A stretch of 64,000 nucleotides of DNA from Roseovarius mucosus (GCF_002080415.1 NZ_CP020474.1:682001-746000), one strand, 5' to 3'; shown: positions 26,911 through 36,760, counted from the stretch's first letter. A program made the numbers and translations. Notes: a model not told the origin generated them from the sequence alone.

Positions 26911-27369
26911 CTAATCCAAGGCCCGCTTAAAGCCGACATGCGACGCCCTGTAACCAAGGCTCTCGTAAAACCGGCGGCTCTCGGTGCGGGTCGCATTCAT
27001 GGTCAGTTGGATCAACCGGCATCCGGCGGCACGCGCGCGCGCCTCGACATCCGCAAACATGAGATGCCCCAATCCCTGCCCCCGAAGATGCCTTGCAATC
27101 CGCACGCTTTCCACCTGCGCCCGCCGCACCGCCAAAAGCGATAGCCCGCTGATCATCGTGATTTGATAGGTGGCCAGCACCGCGCCCTGCGCGTCAACGC
27201 CCACAATGAGGTGATTGTTGCCCTCGGCCTGCATGGCGTCAAAGGCGGTCAGATACTCGGACATATCCCCCAGTTCCCGCCCCTGCCCCAGCACATCGTC
27301 GCGCAAAAGCGCAACCACCTGCGCAACCTCATCACGACGCGCCTCGCGGAATTCAAGCACCTTGGGCAT
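26911..27369 (-). CDS. GNAT-family N-acetyltransferase
   Basis: The 152-residue protein carries the acetyl-CoA motif A ([27 protein letters not shown]) and a C-terminal [18 protein letters not shown], diagnostic for GNAT. Its start lies inside the 3' end of trpF (17-bp overlap), so it is translated from the same message. Substrate unknown. Confidence 0.9.
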   Translation of the reverse strand: MPKVLEFREARRDEVAQVVALLRDDVLGQGRELGDMSEYLTAFDAMQAEGNNHLIVGVDAQGAVLATYQITMISGLSLLAVRRAQVESVRIARHLRGQGLGHLMFADVEARARAAGCRLIQLTMNATRTESRRFYESLGYRASHVGFKRALD

Positions 27370-28000
27370 TGCGGATAAACGCGCGGATCAGGCCTGCGTC
27401 CTTGATCCCCGGCGCAGCCTCGACCCCGCTTGAGACATCAAGTTGCCGCGCGCCCGTGCGCGCCACCGCCAGGGCCACATTGTCCGGGTTCAGCCCCCCC
27501 GCCAAAAGCCATGGCAACGCCCAGTCGCGCTCCGCGATCAAACCCCAGTCAAAGGCCAGCGCATTGCCGCCCGGTCTTGTCGCCCCCGGTGGGGGCTTGG
27601 CGTCGATCAAAAGCTGATCGGCCACACCGCTATACGCGTCAATCTGCGCCAGATCCGCAGCTTCGGCGATCCCAATCGCCTTGATCACCGGCAGGCCATA
27701 GCGTGCTTTGATCTGGGATACCCGCGCGGGGCTCTCTTCCCCATGCAATTGCAGGAAATCGAGCGGCACCTGATCCGTCAGCGCATCAAGCGTGGCGTTA
27801 TCGGCATCGACCGTCAGCGCCACCTTGGCCACTCCCGGCGGCACGCCCAAGGCAAGCGCCCGCGCCTGCATCAGCCCCACATTCCGCGGTGATTTCTCGA
27901 AGAATACGAACCCGACATAGGCCGCACCCGCCTCGACCGCCGCCGACACGTCAGCAGCGGCGGTCAGACCGCAAATCTTGACACGAATATCTCTCGCCAT
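27353..28000 (-). CDS. trpF: phosphoribosylanthranilate isomerase
   Basis: The 215-residue TIM barrel isomerises N-(5-phosphoribosyl)anthranilate in tryptophan synthesis. Diagnostic stretches are VKICGLT near the N-terminus, [23 protein letters not shown], and the C-terminal [13 protein letters not shown] plus [15 protein letters not shown]. The ATG at 28000 is nine bases downstream of the lapA stop. Confidence 0.97.
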   Translation of the reverse strand: MARDIRVKICGLTAAADVSAAVEAGAAYVGFVFFEKSPRNVGLMQARALALGVPPGVAKVALTVDADNATLDALTDQVPLDFLQLHGEESPARVSQIKARYGLPVIKAIGIAEAADLAQIDAYSGVADQLLIDAKPPPGATRPGGNALAFDWGLIAERDWALPWLLAGGLNPDNVALAVARTGARQLDVSSGVEAAPGIKDAGLIRAFIRNAQGA

Positions 28001-28009
28001 GCGCTCAGG

Positions 28010-28360
28010 TTAACTCGCCTGATCCAACAGCGCCAGAACCTCATCCTTGCCCTGATGCCGCTCACCCTTAAGCCGCTTGATCTCGGCTCGCAGGCTTGCC
28101 AGTTCGCGCGCCTGCCGTGCCGCCGCCGCCCGTTCGCCCGCCTCACGAATCCATTCCCAGATGAACCCGACAATCAAACCCATCAGAATGCCGCCAAAGA
28201 TCACGATGAAAAGCGGCAGATCATAGGTCGGATTGAGCGCGGCAAACCCCGCCAATTCATCGGGCAACACCCGCAGGGTCACGACCCCGCGATTGGCCAG
28301 CGCAATGAGCACCAGCGCAAGGGCGAAAATGGCAATCGAAGCATAGCGGATATAGCGCAT
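28010..28360 (-). CDS. LapA-domain (DUF1049) inner-membrane protein
   Basis: The 116-residue protein has two transmembrane helices (about 7-26 and 48-70) and a charged coiled-coil tail (RAAAARQARELASLRAEIKRL), the LapA/LapB-type layout. The family acts in envelope (LPS) assembly in E. coli; its role in alphaproteobacteria is less clear. It lies three bases after ihfB, a standard linkage. Confidence 0.88.
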   Translation of the reverse strand: MRYIRYASIAIFALALVLIALANRGVVTLRVLPDELAGFAALNPTYDLPLFIVIFGGILMGLIVGFIWEWIREAGERAAAARQARELASLRAEIKRLKGERHQGKDEVLALLDQAS

Positions 28361-28363
28361 GGA

Positions 28364-28645
28364 TTACTTTCCGTTGAGCCGGTCACGCAAGAGCTTGCCG
28401 GTCTTGAAGAAGGGCACGTTTTTCTCTTCAACATGCACGCTTTCACCGGTGCGTGGATTGCGACCTGTGCGCGCATCCCGCTTTTTCACCGAGAACGCAC
28501 CAAAGCCGCGCAACTCGACGCGGTTGCCCTCGGCCAGCGCATCGGTGATCTCGTTGAAGATGGTGTTGACGATACGCTCGACGTCGCGCTGATAAAGATG
28601 CGGGTTCTCGTCAGCGATTTTTTGAATCAGTTCCGATCGGATCAT
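28364..28645 (-). CDS. ihfB: integration host factor beta subunit
   Basis: The 93-residue DNA-bending protein shows the HU/IHF signature [22 protein letters not shown], including the intercalating proline context, and an N-terminal dimerisation helix ([15 protein letters not shown]). [14 protein letters not shown] favours the beta subunit. It heads the lapA-trpF run. In relatives rpsA often precedes ihfB; here a 319-bp gap does instead. Confidence 0.96.
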   Translation of the reverse strand: MIRSELIQKIADENPHLYQRDVERIVNTIFNEITDALAEGNRVELRGFGAFSVKKRDARTGRNPRTGESVHVEEKNVPFFKTGKLLRDRLNGK

Positions 28646-28964
28646 CGGTGGTCTCTCCCCCGGCCTTATTGTTTGTAACTTTGTGGCAGTTGCAGGGGAC
28701 TATAGCCAGAATGCCGCGAAACCCAAACAGAAAGCCGGGGCAAGAGACGGAAATCTATGCGGTTTTTTGCTGAGCATGGGCGATTTTTGTGCCCAACGCC
28801 CATTGGGCGGCAACACATCCTTAGCCCCGCCCAGATGCTGCGCCGCGGCATCGGGATCACGCAGCCCTTGATTCGGATCGGCAACCTTAAGCGTTCGCAC
28901 GACACCACTGGTGGACATTTCGCCACATCCGCCCCATGGTGCGCCGGGCACCGCGAGGACAGGT
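28646..28964. other. 319-bp divergent intergenic region between ihfB and the nucleoside hydrolase
   Basis: No convincing gene. It must hold the ihfB promoter on the minus strand and the nucleoside hydrolase leader on the plus strand. A short stem GCCCAA/TTGGGC lies near 28792-28809. Two overlapping minus-strand frames of about 100 codons have no family features and atypical composition, so I do not call them. Confidence 0.4.
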
Positions 28965-29906
28965 ATGACGGCACGACAGATCATCATCGACACCGATCCC
29001 GGTCAGGATGACGCGGTGGCGATCCTCTTTGCCTTGGCCTGTCCCGAGGCGTTCGACGTGCTTGGCCTGACCTGCGTGGCAGGCAACGTGCCGCTGGATC
29101 TGACCACGCGCAACGCGCGCAAAATCTGCGAACTGGCGGGCCGCCCCGATCTTGCGGTCTTTGCCGGATGCGACCGGCCCCTTGGCCGCGCTCTCGTGAC
29201 CGCAGAGCATGTGCATGGCCGCTCTGGTCTTGATGGCCCCGACCTGCCCGAACCGACCATGCCGCTTCAGGACCAGCACGCTGTCGATTTCCTTATCGAC
29301 ACCCTGCGCGCGCGCCCCGCCGGCACGGTCACGCTGGTGCCTATCGGCCCGCTGACCAATATCGCCACCGCCTTTCAGCGCGCGCCCGACATCGTCGCGC
29401 GCGTACAAGAGATTGTGCTTATGGGCGGGGCCCATGCCGCGCATGGCAATGTGACCCCGGCGGCAGAATTCAACATCCATGTCGACCCCGAGGCTGCCGC
29501 CTGCGTGCTCGCCTCTGGCGTGCTACTGACCCTGCTGCCACTCGATGTCACGCATCAGGCATTGGTCACCCCCGCCCGCAACGCCGCCTTTCGCGCCATC
29601 GGAACCCCGGTGGGCGAGGCTGTCGGCGCACTGACCGGGTTTTATGAACGCTACCGCCCCGAACGCCACGGCGCGGATGGTGCACCGCTGCATGATCCCT
29701 GCACGATTGGCTGGCTCTTGCGCCCCGATCTTTTTACCGCCCGCCACGTCAATGTGGAAATCGAGACGCACTCGGAATTGACCATGGGCATGACCGTGGT
29801 GGATTGGTGGGCTGTCACCGGTCGCCCCGCCAATGCCACCTTTGTTCACGATATCAACGCGCAGGCCTTCTTTGACCTGCTCACTGAAAGGCTCGCGCGC
29901 CTATGA
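28965..29906 (+). CDS. inosine-uridine preferring nucleoside hydrolase
   Basis: The protein has 313 residues from the ATG at 28965 (SD GAGGACAGG). The calcium-binding IIIDTDPGQDDAVAI motif is at the N-terminus, followed by TLVPIGPLTNIATAF and the mid-protein MGGAHAAHGNVTPAAEFNI loop containing the conserved Asn-Ile pair. It hydrolyses ribonucleosides to base and ribose for salvage. A GNAT gene overlaps its stop (ATGA). Confidence 0.93.
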   Translation: MTARQIIIDTDPGQDDAVAILFALACPEAFDVLGLTCVAGNVPLDLTTRNARKICELAGRPDLAVFAGCDRPLGRALVTAEHVHGRSGLDGPDLPEPTMPLQDQHAVDFLIDTLRARPAGTVTLVPIGPLTNIATAFQRAPDIVARVQEIVLMGGAHAAHGNVTPAAEFNIHVDPEAAACVLASGVLLTLLPLDVTHQALVTPARNAAFRAIGTPVGEAVGALTGFYERYRPERHGADGAPLHDPCTIGWLLRPDLFTARHVNVEIETHSELTMGMTVVDWWAVTGRPANATFVHDINAQAFFDLLTERLARL

Positions 29907-30349
29907 CCGCCCTAACCCTCGCCCGGCCCGATGATCTGGACCGGCTCTTGTCTCTGGTCGCCGCCTTTCACCAAGAGACCGGCATCGCCCAGTCCGAGGC
30001 CACCCGCCGCGCCGCACTTTTGCCCATGCTCGAAGGCAGCCCGCATGGCGTGACCTACCTCATCGGACCGGGGCGTGCGCCAATCGGCTATATCGTCATC
30101 AGCTTTGGCTGGTCGGTCGAATTCGGCGGACTCGATGGATATGTTGATGAATTCTACATCCGGCCCAGCGTGCGCGGGCGCGGCATCGGCTCGGAAGTGA
30201 TGATCAGCCTGCCCAAGGCCCTGGCCGGTGCCGGATTAAAGGCGCTGCACCTTGAAGTGCGGCGCGACAATGACAAGGCGCGCGCGCTTTATCGCAAGCT
30301 GCGTTTCGAACCACGCGACGCCTACAGCCTCATGACCTGTGCGCTCTAG
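29903..30349 (+). CDS. GNAT-family N-acetyltransferase
   Basis: The 148-residue protein has motif A (DEFYIRPSVRGRGIGSEVMI) and motif B (LHLEVRRDNDKARALYRKLRFEPRDAY), clear GNAT features. Its ATG overlaps the nucleoside hydrolase stop, so the pair is co-translated. The acceptor substrate is unknown. Confidence 0.9.
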   Translation: MTALTLARPDDLDRLLSLVAAFHQETGIAQSEATRRAALLPMLEGSPHGVTYLIGPGRAPIGYIVISFGWSVEFGGLDGYVDEFYIRPSVRGRGIGSEVMISLPKALAGAGLKALHLEVRRDNDKARALYRKLRFEPRDAYSLMTCAL

Positions 30350-30380
30350 ACTTTCGCCTGCTTGACCCTAGGTAAACCTC

Positions 30381-31802
30381 ATGACTCTCGTGATCCCGTT
30401 TCAAAACAGCTATGCTGATCTTCCTGCGCGGTTTTACACCCGTCAGACAGCCCTGCATGTGCGCGCCCCCCGCCTCATCCGGTTCAACCGGGATTTGGCC
30501 GCCGAACTGGGCATCGCAGAGGTCCCAGACCCCGAACTTGCCGACGTGTTTTCCGGCAATCAGGTGCCCGAGGGTGCCACCCCTTTGGCGCAGGTCTATG
30601 CCGGGCATCAGTTTGGCGGCTTCTCGCCGCAACTGGGCGACGGGCGCGCGCTGCTCTTGGGTGAGGTGATCGACCGCAACGGTCAGCGCCGCGACATTCA
30701 GCTCAAAGGCTCTGGCCCCACCCCCTATAGCCGGATGGGGGACGGGCGCGCGTGGCTTGGCCCGGTGCTGCGCGAATATGTGGTGTCCGAGGCGATGCAC
30801 GCCCTTGGCCTGCCCACCACCCGCGCCCTCGCCGCCGTTGAAACCGGCGAACAAGTCTACCGCGAGGCGGGCGGCCTACCCGGCGCCGTGCTCACGCGCG
30901 TGGCCTCCAGCCATCTGCGCGTTGGCACATTCCAGTTTTTCGCCGCCCGGCGCGATCTTGACGGGCTGCGCACGCTCTATGACTACACGGTGGCCCGCCA
31001 TTACCCCCATGTCGAAAGCCCCGCGCATCTCTTGGCCGAGGTGATCCGCGCGCAGGCGCGCCTTGTGGCGGGCTGGCTCTCGATCGGGTTTATCCACGGG
31101 GTGATGAACACCGACAACACGGCAATTTCCGGCGAGACGATCGACTATGGCCCCTGCGCCTTTATGGATACCTATCATCCGCAGACCGTGTTCAGCTCGA
31201 TTGATGCGCGCGGGCGCTATGCCTATGACAATCAGGCGCATGTGATCGTCTGGAACATGGCGCAACTGGCTACAGCTCTGGTGCCGCTCATGCCCGATCA
31301 GGACGAGGCGATCGAGGATTTCACCGCCCTTGTGCATGCCATGCCCGACCAGATCGAGGTCGAATGGCGCCGCGCCTTTGGTCGCAAGATCGGCCTTGCC
31401 GAGGCGACAGCACAGGATGCCCCGCTTATCGCTGACCTGCTGGCGCGCATGGTCGAGGGGCGGGCGGATTTCACCAATACCTTCCGGGGCCTCATCGACG
31501 GCACCGCACGCGATCAGTTTCTCGACCGCGCCACCTTTGACACATGGGAGCCGCTCTGGCGCGCCCGTATCGCGCAAGAGGCCGATCCAGAGGCGGTGAT
31601 GCGCGCCGCCAACCCGGCCTTCATCCCCCGCAATCACCGGGTCGAACAAATGATCGAGGCCGCCGTTGCCGGCGATTACGCCCCCTTCGAGCGGCTGCTC
31701 GACGTTTTGGCGCGCCCCTACATAGATCAGCCTGATGCCGCCGATCTCAAACGCCCGCCTACCCCGTCAGAGGTGGTGGAAAATACCTTCTGCGGCACAT
31801 GA
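30381..31802 (+). CDS. selO: protein adenylyltransferase SelO (YdiU/UPF0061)
   Basis: The 473-residue pseudokinase-fold AMPylator has the family motifs [43 protein letters not shown], the [27 protein letters not shown] active-site segment and a C-terminal [11 protein letters not shown]. SelO transfers AMP to Ser/Thr/Tyr of redox proteins. The C-terminus ends in a cysteine-containing TFCGT, in line with the redox-sensitive tail described for the family. No selenocysteine is indicated. Confidence 0.96.
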   Translation: MTLVIPFQNSYADLPARFYTRQTALHVRAPRLIRFNRDLAAELGIAEVPDPELADVFSGNQVPEGATPLAQVYAGHQFGGFSPQLGDGRALLLGEVIDRNGQRRDIQLKGSGPTPYSRMGDGRAWLGPVLREYVVSEAMHALGLPTTRALAAVETGEQVYREAGGLPGAVLTRVASSHLRVGTFQFFAARRDLDGLRTLYDYTVARHYPHVESPAHLLAEVIRAQARLVAGWLSIGFIHGVMNTDNTAISGETIDYGPCAFMDTYHPQTVFSSIDARGRYAYDNQAHVIVWNMAQLATALVPLMPDQDEAIEDFTALVHAMPDQIEVEWRRAFGRKIGLAEATAQDAPLIADLLARMVEGRADFTNTFRGLIDGTARDQFLDRATFDTWEPLWRARIAQEADPEAVMRAANPAFIPRNHRVEQMIEAAVAGDYAPFERLLDVLARPYIDQPDAADLKRPPTPSEVVENTFCGT

Positions 31803-31828
31803 AAAACGCCGGGGCATGCCCCGGCGTT
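31801..31828. terminator. bidirectional terminator between selO and rhlE
   Basis: AACGCCGGGG-CATG-CCCCGGCGTT is a perfect 10-bp stem with a four-base loop (31805-31828). On the minus strand it is followed by a run of five T (complement of 31802-31806), giving a classic terminator for rhlE. It also lies immediately after the selO stop. Confidence 0.88.
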
Positions 31829-31838
31829 CTTGTCTTGA

Positions 31839-33146
31839 TCAGGCTGCGTTCGACCGCGCGCCGCCACCGCCGCCACCGGGCTTGCGCCGACGACCACCGC
31901 CCGCGCCCGGCTTGCCCTGCTGGCCACCGCCGGAAAATCCGCCACCGCCGCCTGTGCGACGCCGCGGACCACCCCGCCCCGTGGCGGGCTTGGGCGACTT
32001 CGGATCAGGCAGCACTTCCCACGGACGGCCCGAGGCAACGGGAATCGTCGTGCCCAGAACCTTTTGAATATCCTTCAACTCGCCCATCTCGTCGGGCGCG
32101 CAGAATGCAATCGCCGCCCCGTCCCGGCCCGCCCGCGCGGTCCGTCCGATCCGGTGAACATAGTTGTCAGGCACATTCGGCAATTCGTAATTATAGACGT
32201 GTTTGACATCCGGAATATCCAGACCCCGCGCCGCCACATCGGTCGCCACAAGGATTTTGACATGCCCGTCACGGAACGACTTGAGCGCGCGCTCGCGCTG
32301 GCCTTGGCTCTTGTTACCATGGATTGCCGCCACGCTGTAACCGGCCTGCTCCAACCGCTTGGCCAACTTGTCCGAGCCGTGCTTGGTACGACCAAAGACC
32401 AACGCCAATTCGCTTTTGTGCTTGGCCAAAAGCTCGATCAGCAGATCGGGCTTGGCGGCCTTGGCAACAAAATGCACCTCTTGCGTGACCTTGTCAGCGG
32501 CCTTGCCCGGCGGGCTGACCTGCACCCGCTTGGGATGCTTGAGATAGCTACCGGCCAACTCTTCCATCTGCTTGGGCATGGTGGCCGAAAACAGCATCGT
32601 CTGACGCTCCGCCGCCAAAAGCCCCGCAATCCGGCGCAGCGCATGGATAAAGCCCAGATCAAGCATCTGATCGGCCTCATCGAGCACAAGGAAATGCGCC
32701 GCATCCAGACGCACCGCGCGCCGGTCAATAAGGTCAAGCAACCGCCCCGGCGTCGCCACCAGAATATCAGTGCCCTGCTCCAACCGCTTGATCTGCGGAT
32801 TGATCGAGGCCCCCCCCACCACAAGATTGATCTTGATCGGGCTGTCCTTGACCAGCGGCAACAGCGCGTCACGGATCTGGCTGGCCAATTCCCGCGTCGG
32901 TGCAAGGATCAGGCTGCGGATGGTCTTGGGCGCGGGCTTGCCCGGTGCCTGCATCAACGCCGTAATCAGAGGCAGGCCAAAGGCCATGGTCTTGCCGGTG
33001 CCGGTCTGCGCAAGGCCCAGAACATCAAACCCGTTCAGCGCATGCGGGATCGCATGGGTCTGGATCGGGGTCGGTTCGGTGATGCCTTCGTTGGCCAGCT
33101 TGCGCACCAATGCAGCAGGCAGGCCCATTTCGTCAAATAGGTTCAA
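31839..33146 (-). CDS. rhlE: DEAD-box ATP-dependent RNA helicase, RhlE-like
   Basis: The 435-residue protein has Q motif PTPIQTHAIP, motif I AQTGTGKT, Ia PTRELA, DEAD motif VLDEADQML, SAT motif, and motif VI HRIGRTARAGR. A glycine/arginine-rich low-complexity tail (about 390-435) is typical of RhlE proteins that aid ribosome assembly and RNA decay. The gene has an unusually long upstream gap (450 bp), which could hold a long regulated leader. Confidence 0.95.
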   Translation of the reverse strand: MNLFDEMGLPAALVRKLANEGITEPTPIQTHAIPHALNGFDVLGLAQTGTGKTMAFGLPLITALMQAPGKPAPKTIRSLILAPTRELASQIRDALLPLVKDSPIKINLVVGGASINPQIKRLEQGTDILVATPGRLLDLIDRRAVRLDAAHFLVLDEADQMLDLGFIHALRRIAGLLAAERQTMLFSATMPKQMEELAGSYLKHPKRVQVSPPGKAADKVTQEVHFVAKAAKPDLLIELLAKHKSELALVFGRTKHGSDKLAKRLEQAGYSVAAIHGNKSQGQRERALKSFRDGHVKILVATDVAARGLDIPDVKHVYNYELPNVPDNYVHRIGRTARAGRDGAAIAFCAPDEMGELKDIQKVLGTTIPVASGRPWEVLPDPKSPKPATGRGGPRRRTGGGGGFSGGGQQGKPGAGGGRRRKPGGGGGGARSNAA

Positions 33147-33596
33147 GTCGTATCCTTTCAGGGGCGCGAGGACATCCCGCAGCCCGTCACAGGCAGTGAT
33201 TCACACCGCCCGGTCGTCGTGGTTGCACCCGCCCGCAGCCAAGGGGCCGCATGCCCCCTGCACTCTGACAGGTGTTTGGCCCCACGCGTGATTTTGGGAT
33301 CATCCGCGACATTTCATAAGATACGCCTGTTTCAGGCAGTGCTGCTCACGCGGCAGGAAATGTCGGTTGACGTGCATATGGCGGTGCAGCACGCAGAAGT
33401 CAAGCACAGCGTCGCCTTTTGCCTACCGCACCGCCACGACCAAGGATCGGCATGGGCCAGAGAGGCAATCAACATGAGGGTTGTCAGCAAACCAAGAAAG
33501 CGGGGCAAGCGCCGCCTGTCCTAGCATCGGTCACAGCCCAAGATGCACATATCGCAGGTGTCAAACCAGCCCACCCCACGCGCCTGAAACCGGGTC
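33147..33596. other. 450-bp region without a recognisable gene
   Basis: Lies upstream of rhlE and downstream of the DUF4336 gene. It is visibly less GC-rich than flanking genes and contains no ORF with a known domain. A plus-strand frame (33219-33524) and its short internal ATG product are basic and unremarkable, and I do not call them. It may contain the rhlE promoter and a long 5' leader. Confidence 0.4.
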
Positions 33597-34298
33597 TCAG
33601 CCCCGCCGTGCCTCGCTCAGCGCGCGGTCCCACAACCGGTCGCGCATCAACCGGCGAAACGCGCGCTTGATCTCTCCGCTGGCGTCCCGCGTGTAGCATC
33701 GCCCATGTGTCAGGATCAGCCGCTCTGGCCCCCAATCCAGCATCTGCTCCACCAGATCCCCGACCGCCTTGCGCCCGCCCAAACGTTGCGCAAGCCCCAT
33801 AGGCGGTTTGCCATCACTGTCGTCAATCCCGGCAAGCCAGATCAGCGGGCGCATCCACACCGGCAACGGCGCGGTCTCTACCGCCATGATCAGCCGTGAC
33901 AGGATCGCAGAGCGGCTGGCCTGATGTAAAAACGCCACCTCGGTTTGCGCACCTTCCAGCACAAGCGGCTTGATCTCACGCGCCCAAGTGGCGGTTGCCA
34001 CCTCGGCCCCGCGCCAGATCCGCGCTGACGGATAGGCCGCCTGCCACGCGGGCAGATGCGCCAAAACGGGCGCCTGTGGCACAACGATATGCGCCACACG
34101 GCCCCGCTCTGCCAGCCAAGCCCGCAAATCATCCGACAGCGGCACCGGCGCATGGATCCATAAGTCGCCCGAGGGCAATTCAATCACAACTGTTCGCAGC
34201 GGCATCGAAACGCCGCCGCGCCACGGCACTGCGGCCCCCACAATACCCCAGACCCCCTTAGCAAGAGACTCCGAAGTGAAGGTGGGGGCAGCCGTCAT
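33597..34298 (-). CDS. DUF4336 domain-containing protein (metallo-beta-lactamase-like fold)
   Basis: The 233-residue protein fits DUF4336: LAKGVWGIVGAAVPWRGGVSMPLRT, GDLWIHAPVPLSDDLRAWLA, and ERLILTHG near residue 196. The latter resembles a beta-lactamase-fold strand with a metal-ligand His. The canonical HxHxDH motif is absent, so catalytic metal binding is doubtful. It begins two bases after the stop of the periplasmic cyclophilin gene and is the third gene of that operon. Confidence 0.85.
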   Translation of the reverse strand: MTAAPTFTSESLAKGVWGIVGAAVPWRGGVSMPLRTVVIELPSGDLWIHAPVPLSDDLRAWLAERGRVAHIVVPQAPVLAHLPAWQAAYPSARIWRGAEVATATWAREIKPLVLEGAQTEVAFLHQASRSAILSRLIMAVETAPLPVWMRPLIWLAGIDDSDGKPPMGLAQRLGGRKAVGDLVEQMLDWGPERLILTHGRCYTRDASGEIKRAFRRLMRDRLWDRALSEARRG

Positions 34299-34300
34299 GC

Positions 34301-34849
34301 CTAGTCGGTCACTGTGACGCGTGTCATCACATCCGGTTGCCCGACCACGGCCCCATTGGGCCCGGTGCCGCGCTTGATCGCATCCACGATCTCAAGGCCC
34401 TCAGTGACTTGACCAACCACGGTATATTGCCCGTTCAGGAACTCACCCGCATCAAACATGATGAAGAACTGGCTATTGCCGCTGTTGGGGTCTTGGCTGC
34501 GCGCCATGCCCACCACCCCGCGCAAGAATCGCTCGTTCGAGAATTCAGCCTTGAGGTCGGGGCGCTCACTGCCCCCCATCCCCGCGCGGCCCATATCACC
34601 ACCCTCGAGCTTGCCAAACTGCACGTCGCCAGTCTGCGCCATGAATCCTTCGATCACCCGGTGAAACACGACCCCATCATAGGCCCCCTCAGAGGCGAGC
34701 GCGGTGATCTGTTCCACATGCCCCGGCGCGATATCCTCATAGAGGTCGATCTTGACAGTGCCATTGGCCTCGCCCGCAATCTCGATTTCCAGCCCCGTCG
34801 CCAGCGCCGGACCCGCCAGCAGGCTAAGTGCGACAACAATCTTATACAT
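34301..34849 (-). CDS. periplasmic cyclophilin-type peptidyl-prolyl isomerase
   Basis: The 182-residue protein starts with a signal peptide (YKIVVALSLLAGPALA). The cyclophilin core has VVFHRVIEGFMAQTGD, MARSQDPNSGNSQFFIMF and QYTVVGQVTEGLEIVD, so the catalytic Arg and Phe/Gln residues are present. It catalyses proline cis-trans isomerisation in the envelope. Its ATG overlaps the stop of the second cyclophilin by 8 bp. Confidence 0.94.
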   Translation of the reverse strand: MYKIVVALSLLAGPALATGLEIEIAGEANGTVKIDLYEDIAPGHVEQITALASEGAYDGVVFHRVIEGFMAQTGDVQFGKLEGGDMGRAGMGGSERPDLKAEFSNERFLRGVVGMARSQDPNSGNSQFFIMFDAGEFLNGQYTVVGQVTEGLEIVDAIKRGTGPNGAVVGQPDVMTRVTVTD

Positions 34850-35348
34850 CTGCGGCCACCTTGACGCTGATCATCCGGTCCGGGTTCGCCGGCGGCTCGC
34901 CGCGCGTGATGGCATCGACATGCTCCATGCCCGCGATCACGCGGCCATAGACCGTGTATTGACCATTCAGGAAATGGTTGTCGCTGAAATTGATAAAGAA
35001 CTGGCTGTTCGCCGAATTCGGGTTCTGGCTGCGCGCCGCCCCCAACGTGCCGCGATCATGCGGGATCTTGGAAAACTCGGCCTTGAGATCGGGCAGCGTG
35101 CTGCCCCCGGTGCCCGCCCGGCGCGGCTGATAGTCTTTTTCCATATTGCCATGTTCCACGTCGCCGGTCTGCGCCATGAACCCGTCGATCACGCGGTGAA
35201 AGGCCACGTTGTCATAATGCCCGGCACGGGCCAATTCCTTCATCCGCTCGCAATGGCCCGGTGCGATAGCGGGCAAAAGCTCGATGGTGACAGTGCCACC
35301 CTTCAGCTCCATCAGAATGGTGTTTTCGGGGTCCTTGATCTCGGCCAT
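34842..35348 (-). CDS. ppiB: cytoplasmic cyclophilin-type peptidyl-prolyl isomerase
   Basis: The protein has 168 residues from the ATG at 35348 (SD AAGGAGAG); the longer frame runs antisense into pgk and is not real. Motifs are NVAFHRVIDGFMAQTGDVE, GAARSQNPNSANSQFFINF and QYTVYGRVIAGMEHVD. It lacks a signal peptide, so it is the cytosolic counterpart of the downstream gene. It is the first gene of a cyclophilin-cyclophilin-DUF4336 operon, divergent from pgk. Confidence 0.94.
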   Translation of the reverse strand: MAEIKDPENTILMELKGGTVTIELLPAIAPGHCERMKELARAGHYDNVAFHRVIDGFMAQTGDVEHGNMEKDYQPRRAGTGGSTLPDLKAEFSKIPHDRGTLGAARSQNPNSANSQFFINFSDNHFLNGQYTVYGRVIAGMEHVDAITRGEPPANPDRMISVKVAADV

Positions 35349-35414
35349 GGGGCTCTCCTTGGTAAATATGCCATGATACCTAGGCGGTTCCCACACGATT
35401 GCCAAGCACAGAGG

Positions 35415-35443
35415 TTGACGCTGGCAAAGACCCGCGCCAATAG
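35415..35443 (+). promoter_or_regulatory. candidate pgk promoter
   Basis: TTGACG (35415-35420), a 17-bp spacer and CAATAG (35438-35443) form a sigma-70-like pair about 30 bp upstream of the pgk ATG. Read by eye; the -10 is imperfect. Confidence 0.4.
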
Positions 35444-35474
35444 AAGCGCGACCAGATTTCGGGAGGCCTGAGGC

Positions 35475-36659
35475 ATGAGCTGGAAAACCCTTGACGACAT
35501 CGATCTGACCGGCAAGCGCGTGCTGGTGCGCGTTGATATCAATGTCCCGGTCGAGAATGGCCTTGTGACAGACGCGACCCGCATCGACCGTATCGCGCCC
35601 ACCGTCACCGACATTCTCGCCAAGGGCGGACGCCCGATCCTTCTCGCGCATTTCGGACGGCCCAAGGGCAAGGTCGTGCTCGACATGTCGCTGCGCGTGA
35701 CCGTGCCCGCGCTCGAGGCCGCCTTGGGCCGCAAGGTGCGGCTGATCGAAACGCTGGAAGGCGCCGAGAACCTGACCGATGAGGCGCTCGCCTCTGATGT
35801 GCTGCTTCTCGAAAACATCCGCTTTCACCCCGGCGAAGAAGCGAATGATCCCGCCTTTGCCGCGCGTCTGGCACAACTGGGCGACATCTACTGCAACGAT
35901 GCCTTTTCCGCCGCCCACCGCGCCCATGCCTCAACCGAAGGCTTGGCGCGGCATCTTCCGTCTTGCGCAGGCCGCCTGATGCAGGCCGAATTGCAGGCGC
36001 TCGAGGCGGCTCTTGGCACGCCCAAACGCCCTGTCGTGGCCGTCGTCGGCGGGGCCAAGGTCTCGACCAAGCTCGACCTCTTGGGCAATCTCGTGGCAAA
36101 GGTGGACAGCCTCATCATCGGCGGCGGCATGGCCAATACCTTTCTCGCCGCTATGGGGCTCGATGTGGGCAAATCGCTCTGCGAACATGACATGACCGCC
36201 ACCGCCCGCGAGATCATGCTCAAGGCAGGGGATGCAGGCTGCAAGATCGTTCTGCCCGCCGATGTGGTCGTCGCACGCGACTTTGCCGCCGGTGCCCCGC
36301 ATGAGGTAGTGGGCGCCCATGCCTGCCCGCCCGACGCCATGATCCTTGACGCAGGCCCTCAGGCCGTGGCGCGCATCATCGCCACGCTCGATGCCGCCAA
36401 AACGCTGATCTGGAACGGCCCGCTGGGTGCCTTTGAAATCGCCCCCTTCGATACCGCCACCAATGCCGCCGCCTCCCATGCCGCCCAACTCAGCCGGGCG
36501 GGCAAGCTCATCTCCGTCGCAGGCGGTGGCGATACCGTGGCCGCCCTCAATAAATCCGGTGCCGCCGAGGATTTCACCTATATCTCGACCGCAGGTGGTG
36601 CCTTTCTGGAATGGATGGAAGGCAAGGATCTGCCTGGCGTTGCAGCACTCAAGGCCTGA
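35475..36659 (+). CDS. pgk: phosphoglycerate kinase
   Basis: The 394-residue enzyme makes ATP from 1,3-bisphosphoglycerate, or runs in reverse in the Calvin cycle. Visible are [24 protein letters not shown], the hinge-side [29 protein letters not shown] and C-terminal [11 protein letters not shown] strong SD (GGGAGG) precedes the ATG. fba follows on the same strand after 101 bp. Confidence 0.98.
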   Translation: MSWKTLDDIDLTGKRVLVRVDINVPVENGLVTDATRIDRIAPTVTDILAKGGRPILLAHFGRPKGKVVLDMSLRVTVPALEAALGRKVRLIETLEGAENLTDEALASDVLLLENIRFHPGEEANDPAFAARLAQLGDIYCNDAFSAAHRAHASTEGLARHLPSCAGRLMQAELQALEAALGTPKRPVVAVVGGAKVSTKLDLLGNLVAKVDSLIIGGGMANTFLAAMGLDVGKSLCEHDMTATAREIMLKAGDAGCKIVLPADVVVARDFAAGAPHEVVGAHACPPDAMILDAGPQAVARIIATLDAAKTLIWNGPLGAFEIAPFDTATNAAASHAAQLSRAGKLISVAGGGDTVAALNKSGAAEDFTYISTAGGAFLEWMEGKDLPGVAALKA

Positions 36660-36760
36660 GTGCCACCCGCCCACCACCTGTTAGCGCCACCACGATTGCA
36701 CAGCCCGCGCCCCTCGCCTATGAGGGCGCGAAACCGTGTAGTCCTTCAGGGGTGTCCCAT

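Noticed and set aside
28666..28993. Two overlapping minus-strand frames near ihfB
   Set aside because: Neither has an SD or family motif, and they overlap each other and the nucleoside hydrolase start.
33219..33524. 101-codon plus-strand frame in the gap upstream of rhlE
   Set aside because: No signal, domain or SD; composition unlike the neighbouring coding sequence.
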